From: Verrucomicrobiota bacterium
GTDB lineage: Bacteria; Verrucomicrobiota; Verrucomicrobiia; Verrucomicrobiales; DEV007
Assembly (NCBI GenBank): GCA_020629815.1
Contig: JAHDCN010000011.1
Coordinates: 1-5,696, forward strand
Length of the DNA stretch: 5,696 nt
Direction of reading: 5' to 3'
The position numbers and the translations under genes were made by a program. Shown here piece after piece: positions 1-5,696 of the stretch (positions are counted from its first letter, which is position 1; every line of letters begins with the position of its first letter). Under the pieces are notes generated by a model. The model searched no databases. It saw only the letters and a program-made list of their open reading frames with translations, and was not told where the DNA came from.

Positions 1-1646
1 CCACCACCGGGTTTTTCACCGATTGTGGTCGATTCCTCTTCTTTAGGTTTTGTCGGAGGAGTGGATGCTGAAAAGATTCGAATGTGGGGAATTTCCGGCG
101 GATGCACACTGACTTGCACCTCTTTTCGCCCACCTGCCTCTGAGGCTACCAGAGCCGCAGTGTAAATATTCATCACCTGCCCCTGCCGGTTGGCGCGAAT
201 CCACTCGCGTCGCTCTTCGGTAAGCTTGTCAGTAAAGGTCTTTTGTTCAGCAGGCTTCAGATCTTTCGGCATCGCCGCCGCCACATCGGTACTGAGTGAA
301 TCGTGCTCCTTGCGCAACTCGCCAGCCATCCACGGCCCGATAGAATCGGCCAGCTGCTTCATTTCGGCAGCAGGAATGGTATCCAAATCATACATCGCAG
401 TGGTTTGTTGAGGAACGGCCTGCGGGGCAAGTTTTTCCCCCTCCCAAACCGACCAACCGGCAGGAATCCGATACCCTTCCGACTTGCTGCGAGCCTGAAG
501 GTATACGTCGAAGCTATCGGGAGCGACATAGTAGTAAAATAAGACGTTGCGGTTAATTGATGCCTGCTTGCAGACTTTATCAAACTCGGACCCACCGGCT
601 AAGAGCTGATCTGCTGTCCAGCCACCCTCTTCCCGCGGGGCCACCTCGTATTTGATCCGATCACCGCCGCCTTTACTCACATAGTAGCGAAAATCTTTTG
701 GCCCAAATTTTCCGTCACCGAAGAACTTCTGAATCTTAGCCAGGTCGTAACGCCACCTCTGAACATTCCATTCTTTCTTATCTTCGTTACCAAAGAGGCG
801 CTTCACCACATCTCGATCTTCATCGAATGCTTTTTTCCCTTTGTTCCAGAATTTCAACTTGGTGCTCTTCCAGCCTGCGAGTGCATCTTCCATTCGGCGA
901 GTTAGCCGAACATCCTCTTTCAATGCCTCGAAACGGCCATTGTCCGGGTTTTTCCGTGTACCCAGTAAAGACCAGGTGTAGTGACCGGGCTTCTGCTTAT
1001 CGACGTAGGCCAGATCTTTGAAATTTTTATCGATTACATCGCGAATCTGATAGGCATGGGAGTAGGGGTCGCCGACGTAGTAGACTTTCCCATTTTTACA
1101 AATCAGGTAGTGGGCCGCATCGCGCTCGTCAGCCACACGCGGATTTGGCATTTTCACATCTTTTGCAGCCAGAACTTTGCGTTCTTTGGTATTGGCGAGA
1201 ATAGCCGCCAAGCGTCGATCTTCGGTGTCGGCTTCGACCACCTTTTCTTTGCGCTCGGTTTCAATATCCTTCTGTTCGTCAACCTTCTGCTTCCACTCAG
1301 CAATATCGTTGGTTTTCGCAGCCAGATCTTTATTGTTCGTCTCCAGATCTTTCAGATTCGCCGCAATTTGAGCTTTTTCGTCTTCCTTGGGGGCATTGGC
1401 TTCTGTATTGGCATAGGTCTGTTTTAGATCTTCCAGGTTATCGAGAGTCTTCTTGCGACTGTCCTTCATCGCCTGAAGCTGCTCTTCGGTCACATCGGGA
1501 ATATTCTCGACGATCTTCCGAATTTCCGCACTGATACCGAGGCTACTCACGATCAGAATCAAAAGCAGAATCCCGACCACATTGGTCATCGCATCCATGA
1601 GGGAGTCCATGCTACCCTCTTCGTCGTCTCTTCTACGTCTGGCCAT
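1..1646 (-). CDS. Large ExbD/TolR-like single-pass motor subunit (partner B), 3' end outside window
   Basis: An open frame of 548 codons with no stop runs from the ATG at 1646 to the left edge, so the C-terminus is missing. The protein starts with a short Arg-rich and acidic head (MARRRRDDEEG), then one membrane helix at about residues 16-36. In this helix MDAM aligns with the IDVM of ExbD, which places Asp18 at the proton-carrying Asp. Residues 40-165 are rich in Lys/Glu/Ala/Leu and look like a long coiled coil. A folded region follows from HYLICKNGKVYYV (179-191) to LFYYYVAPDSFDVYLQAR (369-386) and IPAGWSVWEGE. Its two ends resemble those of partner A's C-terminal domain. The visible end is a Pro/Lys/Glu linker. 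This length is far above the 141 residues of E. coli ExbD. The start is the first Met before the helix, 45 bases after the upstream stop, without a clear ribosome site. Probable role: inner-membrane stator or rotor-axle subunit with a periplasmic domain. Motor membership is firmly supported; the process powered is unknown. Confidence 0.85.
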   Translation of the reverse strand, partial: MARRRRDDEEGSMDSLMDAMTNVVGILLLILIVSSLGISAEIRKIVENIPDVTEEQLQAMKDSRKKTLDNLEDLKQTYANTEANAPKEDEKAQIAANLKDLETNNKDLAAKTNDIAEWKQKVDEQKDIETERKEKVVEADTEDRRLAAILANTKERKVLAAKDVKMPNPRVADERDAAHYLICKNGKVYYVGDPYSHAYQIRDVIDKNFKDLAYVDKQKPGHYTWSLLGTRKNPDNGRFEALKEDVRLTRRMEDALAGWKSTKLKFWNKGKKAFDEDRDVVKRLFGNEDKKEWNVQRWRYDLAKIQKFFGDGKFGPKDFRYYVSKGGGDRIKYEVAPREEGGWTADQLLAGGSEFDKVCKQASINRNVLFYYYVAPDSFDVYLQARSKSEGYRIPAGWSVWEGEKLAPQAVPQQTTAMYDLDTIPAAEMKQLADSIGPWMAGELRKEHDSLSTDVAAAMPKDLKPAEQKTFTDKLTEERREWIRANRQGQVMNIYTAALVASEAGGRKEVQVSVHPPEIPHIRIFSASTPPTKPKEEESTTIGEKPGG

Positions 1647-1691
1647 TACTACAGAATATTGTCTTTAGGTGGGGAATTGTGATCAAAAAAT

Positions 1692-2522
1692 TCAAGGCTC
1701 AAGATAGTCGGCAAACATCTGAAGATCGATTTTTCCTTTACCAGGCAGTGGCAAGCGCCCCGGAATAATCTCCGTTTTATTTGCCTGATTAAAGGAATTC
1801 ACCAGGCCTTTTGCCTGATTGAGCACTTGCACCGACTCCTTGTCGCCGCGAACCAGGAAAATCAGGCGATTGTAGGGTTGGGATGCGATTTTTTTGAGCA
1901 ACTGAGGAAACGAGCCTTCGGCCATTGAAGCGATTGGAATAGCTTCGGGCTCCTTTGTCAGGCTGGTGTGAATGTAGATCGCCTTGCTGGAGACTTCGAC
2001 AAAATGAGGTCGGGTTTGGCTACCACTACCGCTAGGTCTAACCCGGAGTTGAGCTTCTTCCGGCGGCAGCTTTCGCTTGGCGATTTCGGCTTCCTTTTCT
2101 TTGATCGCCTCCAACAACGAAGTGTGATCCGCAGTCAGCTTTTCGTTTACACCGGTCAGTCGATTAAATTCTGCAATCAACGCGTTGCGGTTTTCATCGA
2201 TTTCCTCAGCATTCTCCAGCATATCTTTCAGCATCGCCAACTTATCGCGCTGAGCGATCGCATCCTTACTTTGCTGAATCAGGTTCTCGACCTGCACCTT
2301 GAGATTTTCCAACTCCTCCTGCTCCTCTTCCTTCTCCTTTTTAATCAACATGTACTCCTGCGCAATGGTGATCTCCTCCTCAGTCTTGCCTTCTCCCTTG
2401 TTCATCGCGATGAGGTTAATCACCACGATAATCAAGGTCAGACAGCCGATGATACAGACCAGAATACTGAGGAATGGGAACAAGTTCACCGATGCCCCGG
2501 AGTTGCCACGTCGTTTAGCCAT
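1692..2522 (-). CDS. ExbD/TolR/MotB-like single-pass motor subunit with Ser in place of the ion-carrying Asp (partner A)
   Basis: This 276-residue protein has a basic N-terminus (MAKRRGN) and one membrane helix at about residues 14-39. The segment VNLFPFLSILV aligns with INVTPFIDVML of ExbD, sharing the Asn and Pro-Phe, but Ser19 sits where ExbD has its essential Asp. Residues 41-151 are strongly charged and heptad-like (many Glu, Lys and Leu), predicting a long coiled coil in the periplasm. A Gly/Ser linker (163-170) leads to a compact domain beginning PHFVEVSSKAIYIH (172-185), with LIFLVRGDKESVQVL at 220-234 near the C-terminus. No OmpA-like peptidoglycan-binding motif is visible. It lies 35 bases after the channel gene and 45 before partner B, all on one strand, so one operon is likely. 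The start codon follows AGG by only three bases, a weak ribosome site. Family knowledge says such subunits sit inside a pentamer of MotA/ExbB-type channel subunits. With no carboxylate in its helix, this one probably pairs with partner B rather than carrying protons alone. Confidence 0.85.
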   Translation of the reverse strand: MAKRRGNSGASVNLFPFLSILVCIIGCLTLIIVVINLIAMNKGEGKTEEEITIAQEYMLIKKEKEEEQEELENLKVQVENLIQQSKDAIAQRDKLAMLKDMLENAEEIDENRNALIAEFNRLTGVNEKLTADHTSLLEAIKEKEAEIAKRKLPPEEAQLRVRPSGSGSQTRPHFVEVSSKAIYIHTSLTKEPEAIPIASMAEGSFPQLLKKIASQPYNRLIFLVRGDKESVQVLNQAKGLVNSFNQANKTEIIPGRLPLPGKGKIDLQMFADYLEP

Positions 2523-2557
2523 TTACCTAAGGTGGGAAAGGTTAGATGAAGACACGC

Positions 2558-3946
2558 CTACCGTCCAAACCAGCCCTTTTTCTGAACCTGGATTTGTTTT
2601 CCGTTCAGATCTTTCAGGACTTCATTGAGATTGCCAATACCTTCTGAGAGAGATTTTACCTGTGCTTCGATCGCGCCGACGGAATCCCTTCTCATCCGCT
2701 CGATACCATCAAAAAATCCGTCATCGAGCTTGGACTCATATTTTTCCGCCCGCTCGCTGATCGCTGACATTTGAGCCTCGACCGCTTCAGCCACTTTCTC
2801 ATGTTGCTTAACCTGGGCAGAAAGATTGGTCGCCATGTTTTTCTGCACGCTCTCGAACTTGCCCATCACGCTTTGCTGATTCGCTGCAATCGCATCACCG
2901 ATCGCTTTCAGCATACCTGCGTCAGAAGCGTCCACGTTAGAACCGGCACCACCGTCGTTGAGACGTTTGAGCAGGTTGTCGATACAATATTCATCGACGT
3001 CAGTAACCAGGTCGTCTTCCTGATTCTGCAAAGCGCTCGCCGGGAAACTCAGCAAGATACTGAACACCAGAGCCAAAAGAGTGGTGTCGAACGCACTACT
3101 CATGGAACCAAGAACGGAACCGAGCGGACCTTTCAAAGCACTCATATCACCGCTGTCCCCGGCACCGAGAACGGCATCGAAACCACCAATCGCAGAGCCA
3201 ATACCAATCACCGTTCCGATGAAACCCATAATGGGAACTGCCCACAAAACGACTTTCACGAGGCCGTAACTACTACTCACCTTGGCCGCATCCACCTCAG
3301 ACTGAGAAGTAATCATCTGAGCGACTTCCGGGTTGTTTTGACGAATATAGAAAAATTCCAGTGCCTTGCGAATCCGGTTCACGATGTATGTATTACGCAA
3401 GTTCTTCGGAAAATTGATCAGATTGTCGTGAAACTCCTTGAGGTTGTTCACGTTTATCTCGTTATCGATTGCTTCCGGCAACGCCTGAATCATCATCGCA
3501 CGGCGTTGCTTGCGGATGTTCAGCCATTTCAAAATCAGAATCCCGAGACAGAAAAACGTCAGGTAGGTTGATGCATACTGTGGCCAGCCACGGTCGAGGA
3601 ACAATTCCCTCAGGTAGGTCATCGCGGTCAGGTCTTCCCCTTCCGCCCGCTTCGGCAAGAGTGACATGGCGACAAACCAGAAAAAGGTTACCCCCAGGCC
3701 AATTCCCATCGCTATCAAGGTGTTCACATAAGACGGGTGCGGGCCCGCAGCCACAGCGCCAACATTCAGCTCCGGCAGACTATCGTAATGCTCATCGACC
3801 AAATCTTCGGCTGCATCCTCCGGGGAGGGAACTTCCATTTCAGGGACCTGGATCTTTGTCGAACATCCTGGGCATTTCACCGTCTTTCCGGCGTGTTCTG
3901 GTTCGGCCTGCAAAGTGATGCTGCAAGTGGGACAAGCAAAATTCAT
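2558..3946 (-). CDS. MotA/TolQ/ExbB-family proton channel with N-terminal zinc ribbon and C-terminal coiled-coil tail
   Basis: This 462-residue protein begins with a zinc ribbon: Cys5, Cys8, Cys25 and Cys28 in two CxxC pairs, ending in KIQVP. An acidic linker (36-60) follows. Hydrophobic helices are predicted at about 74-97, 121-142, 229-253 and 283-302. The segment FLDRGWPQYASTYLTFFCLG is typical of these channel subunits. The pore helices carry GFIGTVIGI (Thr245) and FDTTLLAL (Thr288, Thr289), matching the pore-lining threonines of ExbB/TolQ. Four helices put the zinc ribbon, the 143-228 loop and the C-terminal tail in the cytoplasm, the MotA arrangement. Residues about 345-455 are Ala/Glu/Lys/Gln-rich and coiled-coil-like. 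E. coli ExbB has 244 residues and MotA 295, so both ends are extensions. It is the first gene of the leftward operon. The start is the Met just before the zinc ribbon; no clear ribosome site precedes it. Expected role: pentameric inner-membrane channel converting ion flow into rotation of its partners. What it drives is unknown. Confidence 0.92.
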   Translation of the reverse strand: MNFACPTCSITLQAEPEHAGKTVKCPGCSTKIQVPEMEVPSPEDAAEDLVDEHYDSLPELNVGAVAAGPHPSYVNTLIAMGIGLGVTFFWFVAMSLLPKRAEGEDLTAMTYLRELFLDRGWPQYASTYLTFFCLGILILKWLNIRKQRRAMMIQALPEAIDNEINVNNLKEFHDNLINFPKNLRNTYIVNRIRKALEFFYIRQNNPEVAQMITSQSEVDAAKVSSSYGLVKVVLWAVPIMGFIGTVIGIGSAIGGFDAVLGAGDSGDMSALKGPLGSVLGSMSSAFDTTLLALVFSILLSFPASALQNQEDDLVTDVDEYCIDNLLKRLNDGGAGSNVDASDAGMLKAIGDAIAANQQSVMGKFESVQKNMATNLSAQVKQHEKVAEAVEAQMSAISERAEKYESKLDDGFFDGIERMRRDSVGAIEAQVKSLSEGIGNLNEVLKDLNGKQIQVQKKGWFGR

Positions 3947-3984
3947 GTTTCAATAAGTTTTCTGGGTGCACGTAATTTTCGCGC

Positions 3985-3990
3985 TATAAT
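3985..3990 (+). promoter_or_regulatory. Candidate -10 hexamer (TATAAT) towards the hydrolase gene
   Basis: The plus strand reads TATAAT exactly, but no recognisable -35 lies 16-18 bases upstream and there is no TG extension. A start near 3997 would give a leader of about 100 bases and would overlap the 5' leader of the motor operon in antisense. A second weak plus-strand option is TTGAAA at 4021-4026 with CATATT at 4046-4051 (spacing 19). Confidence 0.2.
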
Positions 3991-4009
3991 TCGGTAGAAG
4001 CAAAGAGGG

Positions 4010-4026
4010 TTTCAAAGTTTTTGAAA
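4010..4026. repeat. Short inverted repeat TTTCAAA-gtt-TTTGAAA
   Basis: Two perfect 7-base arms are separated by three bases. It has the size of a dimeric regulator's operator and lies centrally in the divergent spacer, overlapping the possible TTGAAA -35. It is low-complexity A/T sequence, so chance is a real alternative. Confidence 0.3.
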
Positions 4027-4048
4027 AACTGCGATGAAAAAGTGACAT

Positions 4049-4090
4049 ATTTCGCTACTTCGCTTGCGATTTTGTCAATTTTTGCGAAAT
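4049..4090. repeat. Inverted repeat ATTTCGC ... GCGAAAT before the hydrolase start
   Basis: Seven-base perfect arms at 4049-4055 and 4084-4090 flank 28 bases that contain a small TCGC-tt-GCGA palindrome (4060-4069). The right arm is followed by a T-rich stretch just before ATG 4101. In the hydrolase mRNA leader it could form a hairpin near the ribosome site. The stem is short and the loop long, so stability is doubtful. Confidence 0.2.
4073..4078 (-). promoter_or_regulatory. Candidate -35 hexamer for the motor operon
   Basis: On the minus strand this reads TTGACA, a perfect match to the sigma-70 -35 consensus. At 18 bases spacing the -10 position reads CGAAAT, only three of six consensus bases. 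A start near 4040 would give a leader of roughly 95 bases before the channel gene. A perfect six-base match in AT-rich DNA can occur by chance, so this is only a candidate. Confidence 0.25.
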
Positions 4091-4100
4091 TTTTATAGGA

Positions 4101-5696
4101 ATGAGCTGGAGCAGAGCAAAGAGACGCATTTTCGTCCCTGCGGGGATGATGCTGTGTTTGTTGTTTTCCTCCTGCGCTACCAACAAGGTTACTGTGCGCG
4201 AAGACTGGCGCAAGGCCCAGAAGAAAGACGAGCTAATCGATCTGCAACGTGCCTCCGCTACCTGGAAGGAACTGAAAGCGGGCAAGACACCTTCGCCTTC
4301 TGAAATGGAAGCCTACAATGCAACTGTTCGCAGTGCTGTTGTGCAGTTGGCAAAGAACTGGTCGACCAACCGGGAAGCACTCTCCCAACTTTCGACTACT
4401 AACGGATCTGTTTCGCTGTCACTTGATCCGGTTATCACTGAGTCAGTTTTGCATCTGGATCATTTGGCTCCGGCTGATTTTGTCAAAATCAAAGGCGCAT
4501 TGAAAAACCACTATACGGTGGATGGTCTTGGTGCAGCGATGGTAGCGAGAACCAATTGGTCCGAGATCGATCCGATGGTGCCGCGGTCCGGAGTCTGGTT
4601 TCCCCTGACCGCCTTTTTGAATCTGGATAAGCCGACCGCCCCGGTGCTGGGCTTGAAAGATCCGACCCGTAATGGAGGCAACATCAGTTTAGGCGGAAGG
4701 CAGGTTCCTCTTTCCGCAGATTACTCCGCATTTATTGCCCGGGATTTTCAAGAGCGGCAAAAACAGATCCTCGACGTCCCCGCGATGTTTCGTTTTGAGT
4801 ATTTTCAAGAGCGCATGGGGCTGCAGCGAATCTCAGCCTTCGACCCTAACAAAAAACCCTGCATTTTGGTCCACGGTCTCAACTCCAGTCCGTCCACCTG
4901 GAGCAAGACAGTAAACGAGTTCATTTCCGATCAACAGATCCGCGAGGAATACGAATTCTGGACCTTTGGTTACCCGAGCGGTGCTCCTATCCCCTACCTG
5001 GCACTGAAGTTTCGGGAATCAGTTGATCAAATGTGTGCGTTTCGCGAAGCAAACGGCGCTACTCAGCCCAAGTTAACCGTGGTCGGCCACAGCATGGGTG
5101 GTCTGCTGGCGAAAACGATGACTCAGACAAGTGGTGATGAAAACTGGAATCGCGTGTTTCGCGTGCCGGTTGATGAGTTGCAGATCAAAGGCGAGAACCG
5201 AAAATTGCTGCGCGACATGCTCTACTTCGAGCCCCACGATCATATCGATAAAATGATCTTCGTTGCAGTTCCCCATCAAGGCAGCCACATCGCAAAGGCG
5301 GCACCTGCAAAGCTGGTCGGCGATATGATTCAGGTGCCTCGTCAGCTGATGGCGATCTCGCGGGAAATCCTGAAAACCAGTAAATCCGACCTGACGCCCC
5401 TCGGGCTGATGATCGCCAAGGAGGTTCCCACCAGCCTTGACCAGCTCCGGCTGCATTCGAAAACCATGGAATTGTTTTCCGCGATGCCGCTCAACCCAAA
5501 GGTTCGCTACTACTCGGTCATCGGCAACTCCAGCCGCCCGGGGGTCCCTCTCGAAAAGACTGATGATAATATGGTGCCCTACCTGAGCGCACATCTCACG
5601 GGTGTGGAATCAGAGAAAGTGATTCGCAGTGATCACAAAAGCCATCAGGCGCCCGAAGGTATCGCCGAAATCATTCGGATTCTGAAACTACCGTAG
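4101..5696 (+). CDS. Lipoprotein alpha/beta hydrolase (probable esterase or lipase)
   Basis: This 531-residue protein is complete, its stop being the last codon of the window. A basic n-region (SRAKRR) and hydrophobic stretch lead to a lipobox, FSSC with Cys25, followed by Ala and Thr. It is therefore probably a lipoprotein, and the lack of Asp at +2 favours the outer membrane under E. coli rules. Residues 26-250 form an N-terminal region with HYTVDGLG at 137-144. The hydrolase core starts at ILVHGLNSS (oxyanion region, His258-Gly259), then FWTFGYPSG (286-294), the nucleophile elbow GHSMGG with Ser331, and VPHQGS (390-395). The likely acid is Asp489 (or Asp488) in DDNMVP and the likely base His512 in SDHKSH. 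These blocks match a widespread bacterial family of alpha/beta hydrolases with PGAP1-like cores; the substrate is not known. ATG 4101 is chosen because it gives a full signal peptide. The next Met codons (4146, 4149) would remove the basic region, and upstream the frame reaches a stop at 4035. TAGGA abuts the start, so ribosome binding looks weak. No functional link to the divergent operon is proven. Confidence 0.88.
   Translation: MSWSRAKRRIFVPAGMMLCLLFSSCATNKVTVREDWRKAQKKDELIDLQRASATWKELKAGKTPSPSEMEAYNATVRSAVVQLAKNWSTNREALSQLSTTNGSVSLSLDPVITESVLHLDHLAPADFVKIKGALKNHYTVDGLGAAMVARTNWSEIDPMVPRSGVWFPLTAFLNLDKPTAPVLGLKDPTRNGGNISLGGRQVPLSADYSAFIARDFQERQKQILDVPAMFRFEYFQERMGLQRISAFDPNKKPCILVHGLNSSPSTWSKTVNEFISDQQIREEYEFWTFGYPSGAPIPYLALKFRESVDQMCAFREANGATQPKLTVVGHSMGGLLAKTMTQTSGDENWNRVFRVPVDELQIKGENRKLLRDMLYFEPHDHIDKMIFVAVPHQGSHIAKAAPAKLVGDMIQVPRQLMAISREILKTSKSDLTPLGLMIAKEVPTSLDQLRLHSKTMELFSAMPLNPKVRYYSVIGNSSRPGVPLEKTDDNMVPYLSAHLTGVESEKVIRSDHKSHQAPEGIAEIIRILKLP

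Larger units (their letters stand above)
3947..4100. promoter_or_regulatory. Divergent intergenic region between motor operon and hydrolase gene
   Basis: These 154 bases separate two genes transcribed away from each other, so promoters for both must lie here or within the gene starts. The region is clearly AT-rich compared with the genes. It contains partial promoter-like hexamers on both strands and two short inverted repeats, listed separately. No small gene or RNA was recognised. Both 5' leaders lack a convincing Shine-Dalgarno sequence. Regulation of the two units by one shared factor is possible but not shown. Confidence 0.7.

Noticed and set aside
981..1427. Plus-strand open frame of 148 codons with hydrophobic stretches
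   Set aside because: Antisense to partner B's coiled coil and following domain; the Phe/Ile/Leu content comes from Lys/Glu/Asp/Asn codons read backwards, so the apparent membrane helices are artefacts.
1968..2549. Plus-strand open frame of 193 codons
   Set aside because: Antisense to partner A. Its Leu/Gln/Phe-rich product mirrors the Lys/Glu/Leu coiled coil on the other strand.
259..2614. Repeated word AGATCTTT (for example at 259, 1012, 1324, 1345 and 2607)
   Set aside because: On the coding strand each is in frame as AAA GAT CT, encoding Lys-Asp-Leu in coiled-coil or charged segments. It reflects codon choice and peptide composition, not a DNA repeat.
2771..3571. Plus-strand open frame of 266 codons
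   Set aside because: It lies wholly antisense to the channel gene, whose domains are clear. Its protein is rich in His, Arg and Thr with no recognisable domain, as expected for a shadow frame.
1..3946. Zorya defence system
   Set aside because: The tailed channel is ZorA-like, but neither partner shows an OmpA-like peptidoglycan-binding domain in view, and no ZorC, ZorD or ZorE gene is present in the window.
4084..4096. Rho-independent terminator (stem arm GCGAAAT followed by T-rich bases)
   Set aside because: The stem is only seven AT-rich pairs with a 28-base loop, and it lies directly before a start codon rather than after a gene.
5073..5594. Minus-strand open frame of 173 codons
   Set aside because: It is antisense to the catalytic half of the hydrolase, whose motifs are intact.

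Overview
The window holds a compact leftward operon of three genes. They encode a MotA/TolQ/ExbB-type ion channel and two different single-pass ExbD/TolR-like partners. Divergent from the operon, across a 154-base AT-rich spacer, lies one rightward gene for a lipoprotein serine hydrolase. The last leftward gene runs off the left edge and the hydrolase gene ends at the final base. There are no RNA genes, mobile elements, CRISPR arrays or long repeats.

The source is probably a planctomycete, or another member of the Planctomycetota-Verrucomicrobiota group. This is an inference from three things seen: the channel carries an N-terminal CxxC...CxxC zinc ribbon of the kind very common in those bacteria; one partner opens with an Arg-rich, Asp/Glu-rich head followed by the MDSLMDAMTNVVGILLLI segment typical of them; and Shine-Dalgarno sequences are poor or absent before all four genes. 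The spacer is clearly richer in AT than the genes.

Read leftward, the operon runs: channel subunit (3946 to 2558), 35-base gap, partner A of 276 residues (2522 to 1692), 45-base gap, partner B of at least 548 residues (1646 to beyond base 1). The channel has four predicted membrane helices, pore threonines in GFIGTVIGI and FDTTLLAL, and a long C-terminal coiled coil on the predicted cytoplasmic side. Partners A and B each have one N-terminal helix, a long coiled coil and a related C-terminal domain. At the site of the proton-carrying Asp of ExbD/TolR, partner A has Ser19 while partner B has Asp18. This suggests a motor with five channel subunits around one A and one B, rather than around two identical partners. 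That is the most interesting point in the window, and it is an inference from motif alignment.

The divergent gene encodes a 531-residue alpha/beta hydrolase with a lipobox (FSSC, Cys25), the GHSMGG nucleophile elbow and the expected Asp and His. It probably acts at the envelope on an ester or lipid substrate. It may share regulation with the motor operon through the common spacer, but nothing in the sequence proves a functional link. The operon resembles Zorya ZorA/ZorB in its tailed channel, but no OmpA-like peptidoglycan-binding domain, helicase or nuclease is visible, so it should not be called Zorya from this window.
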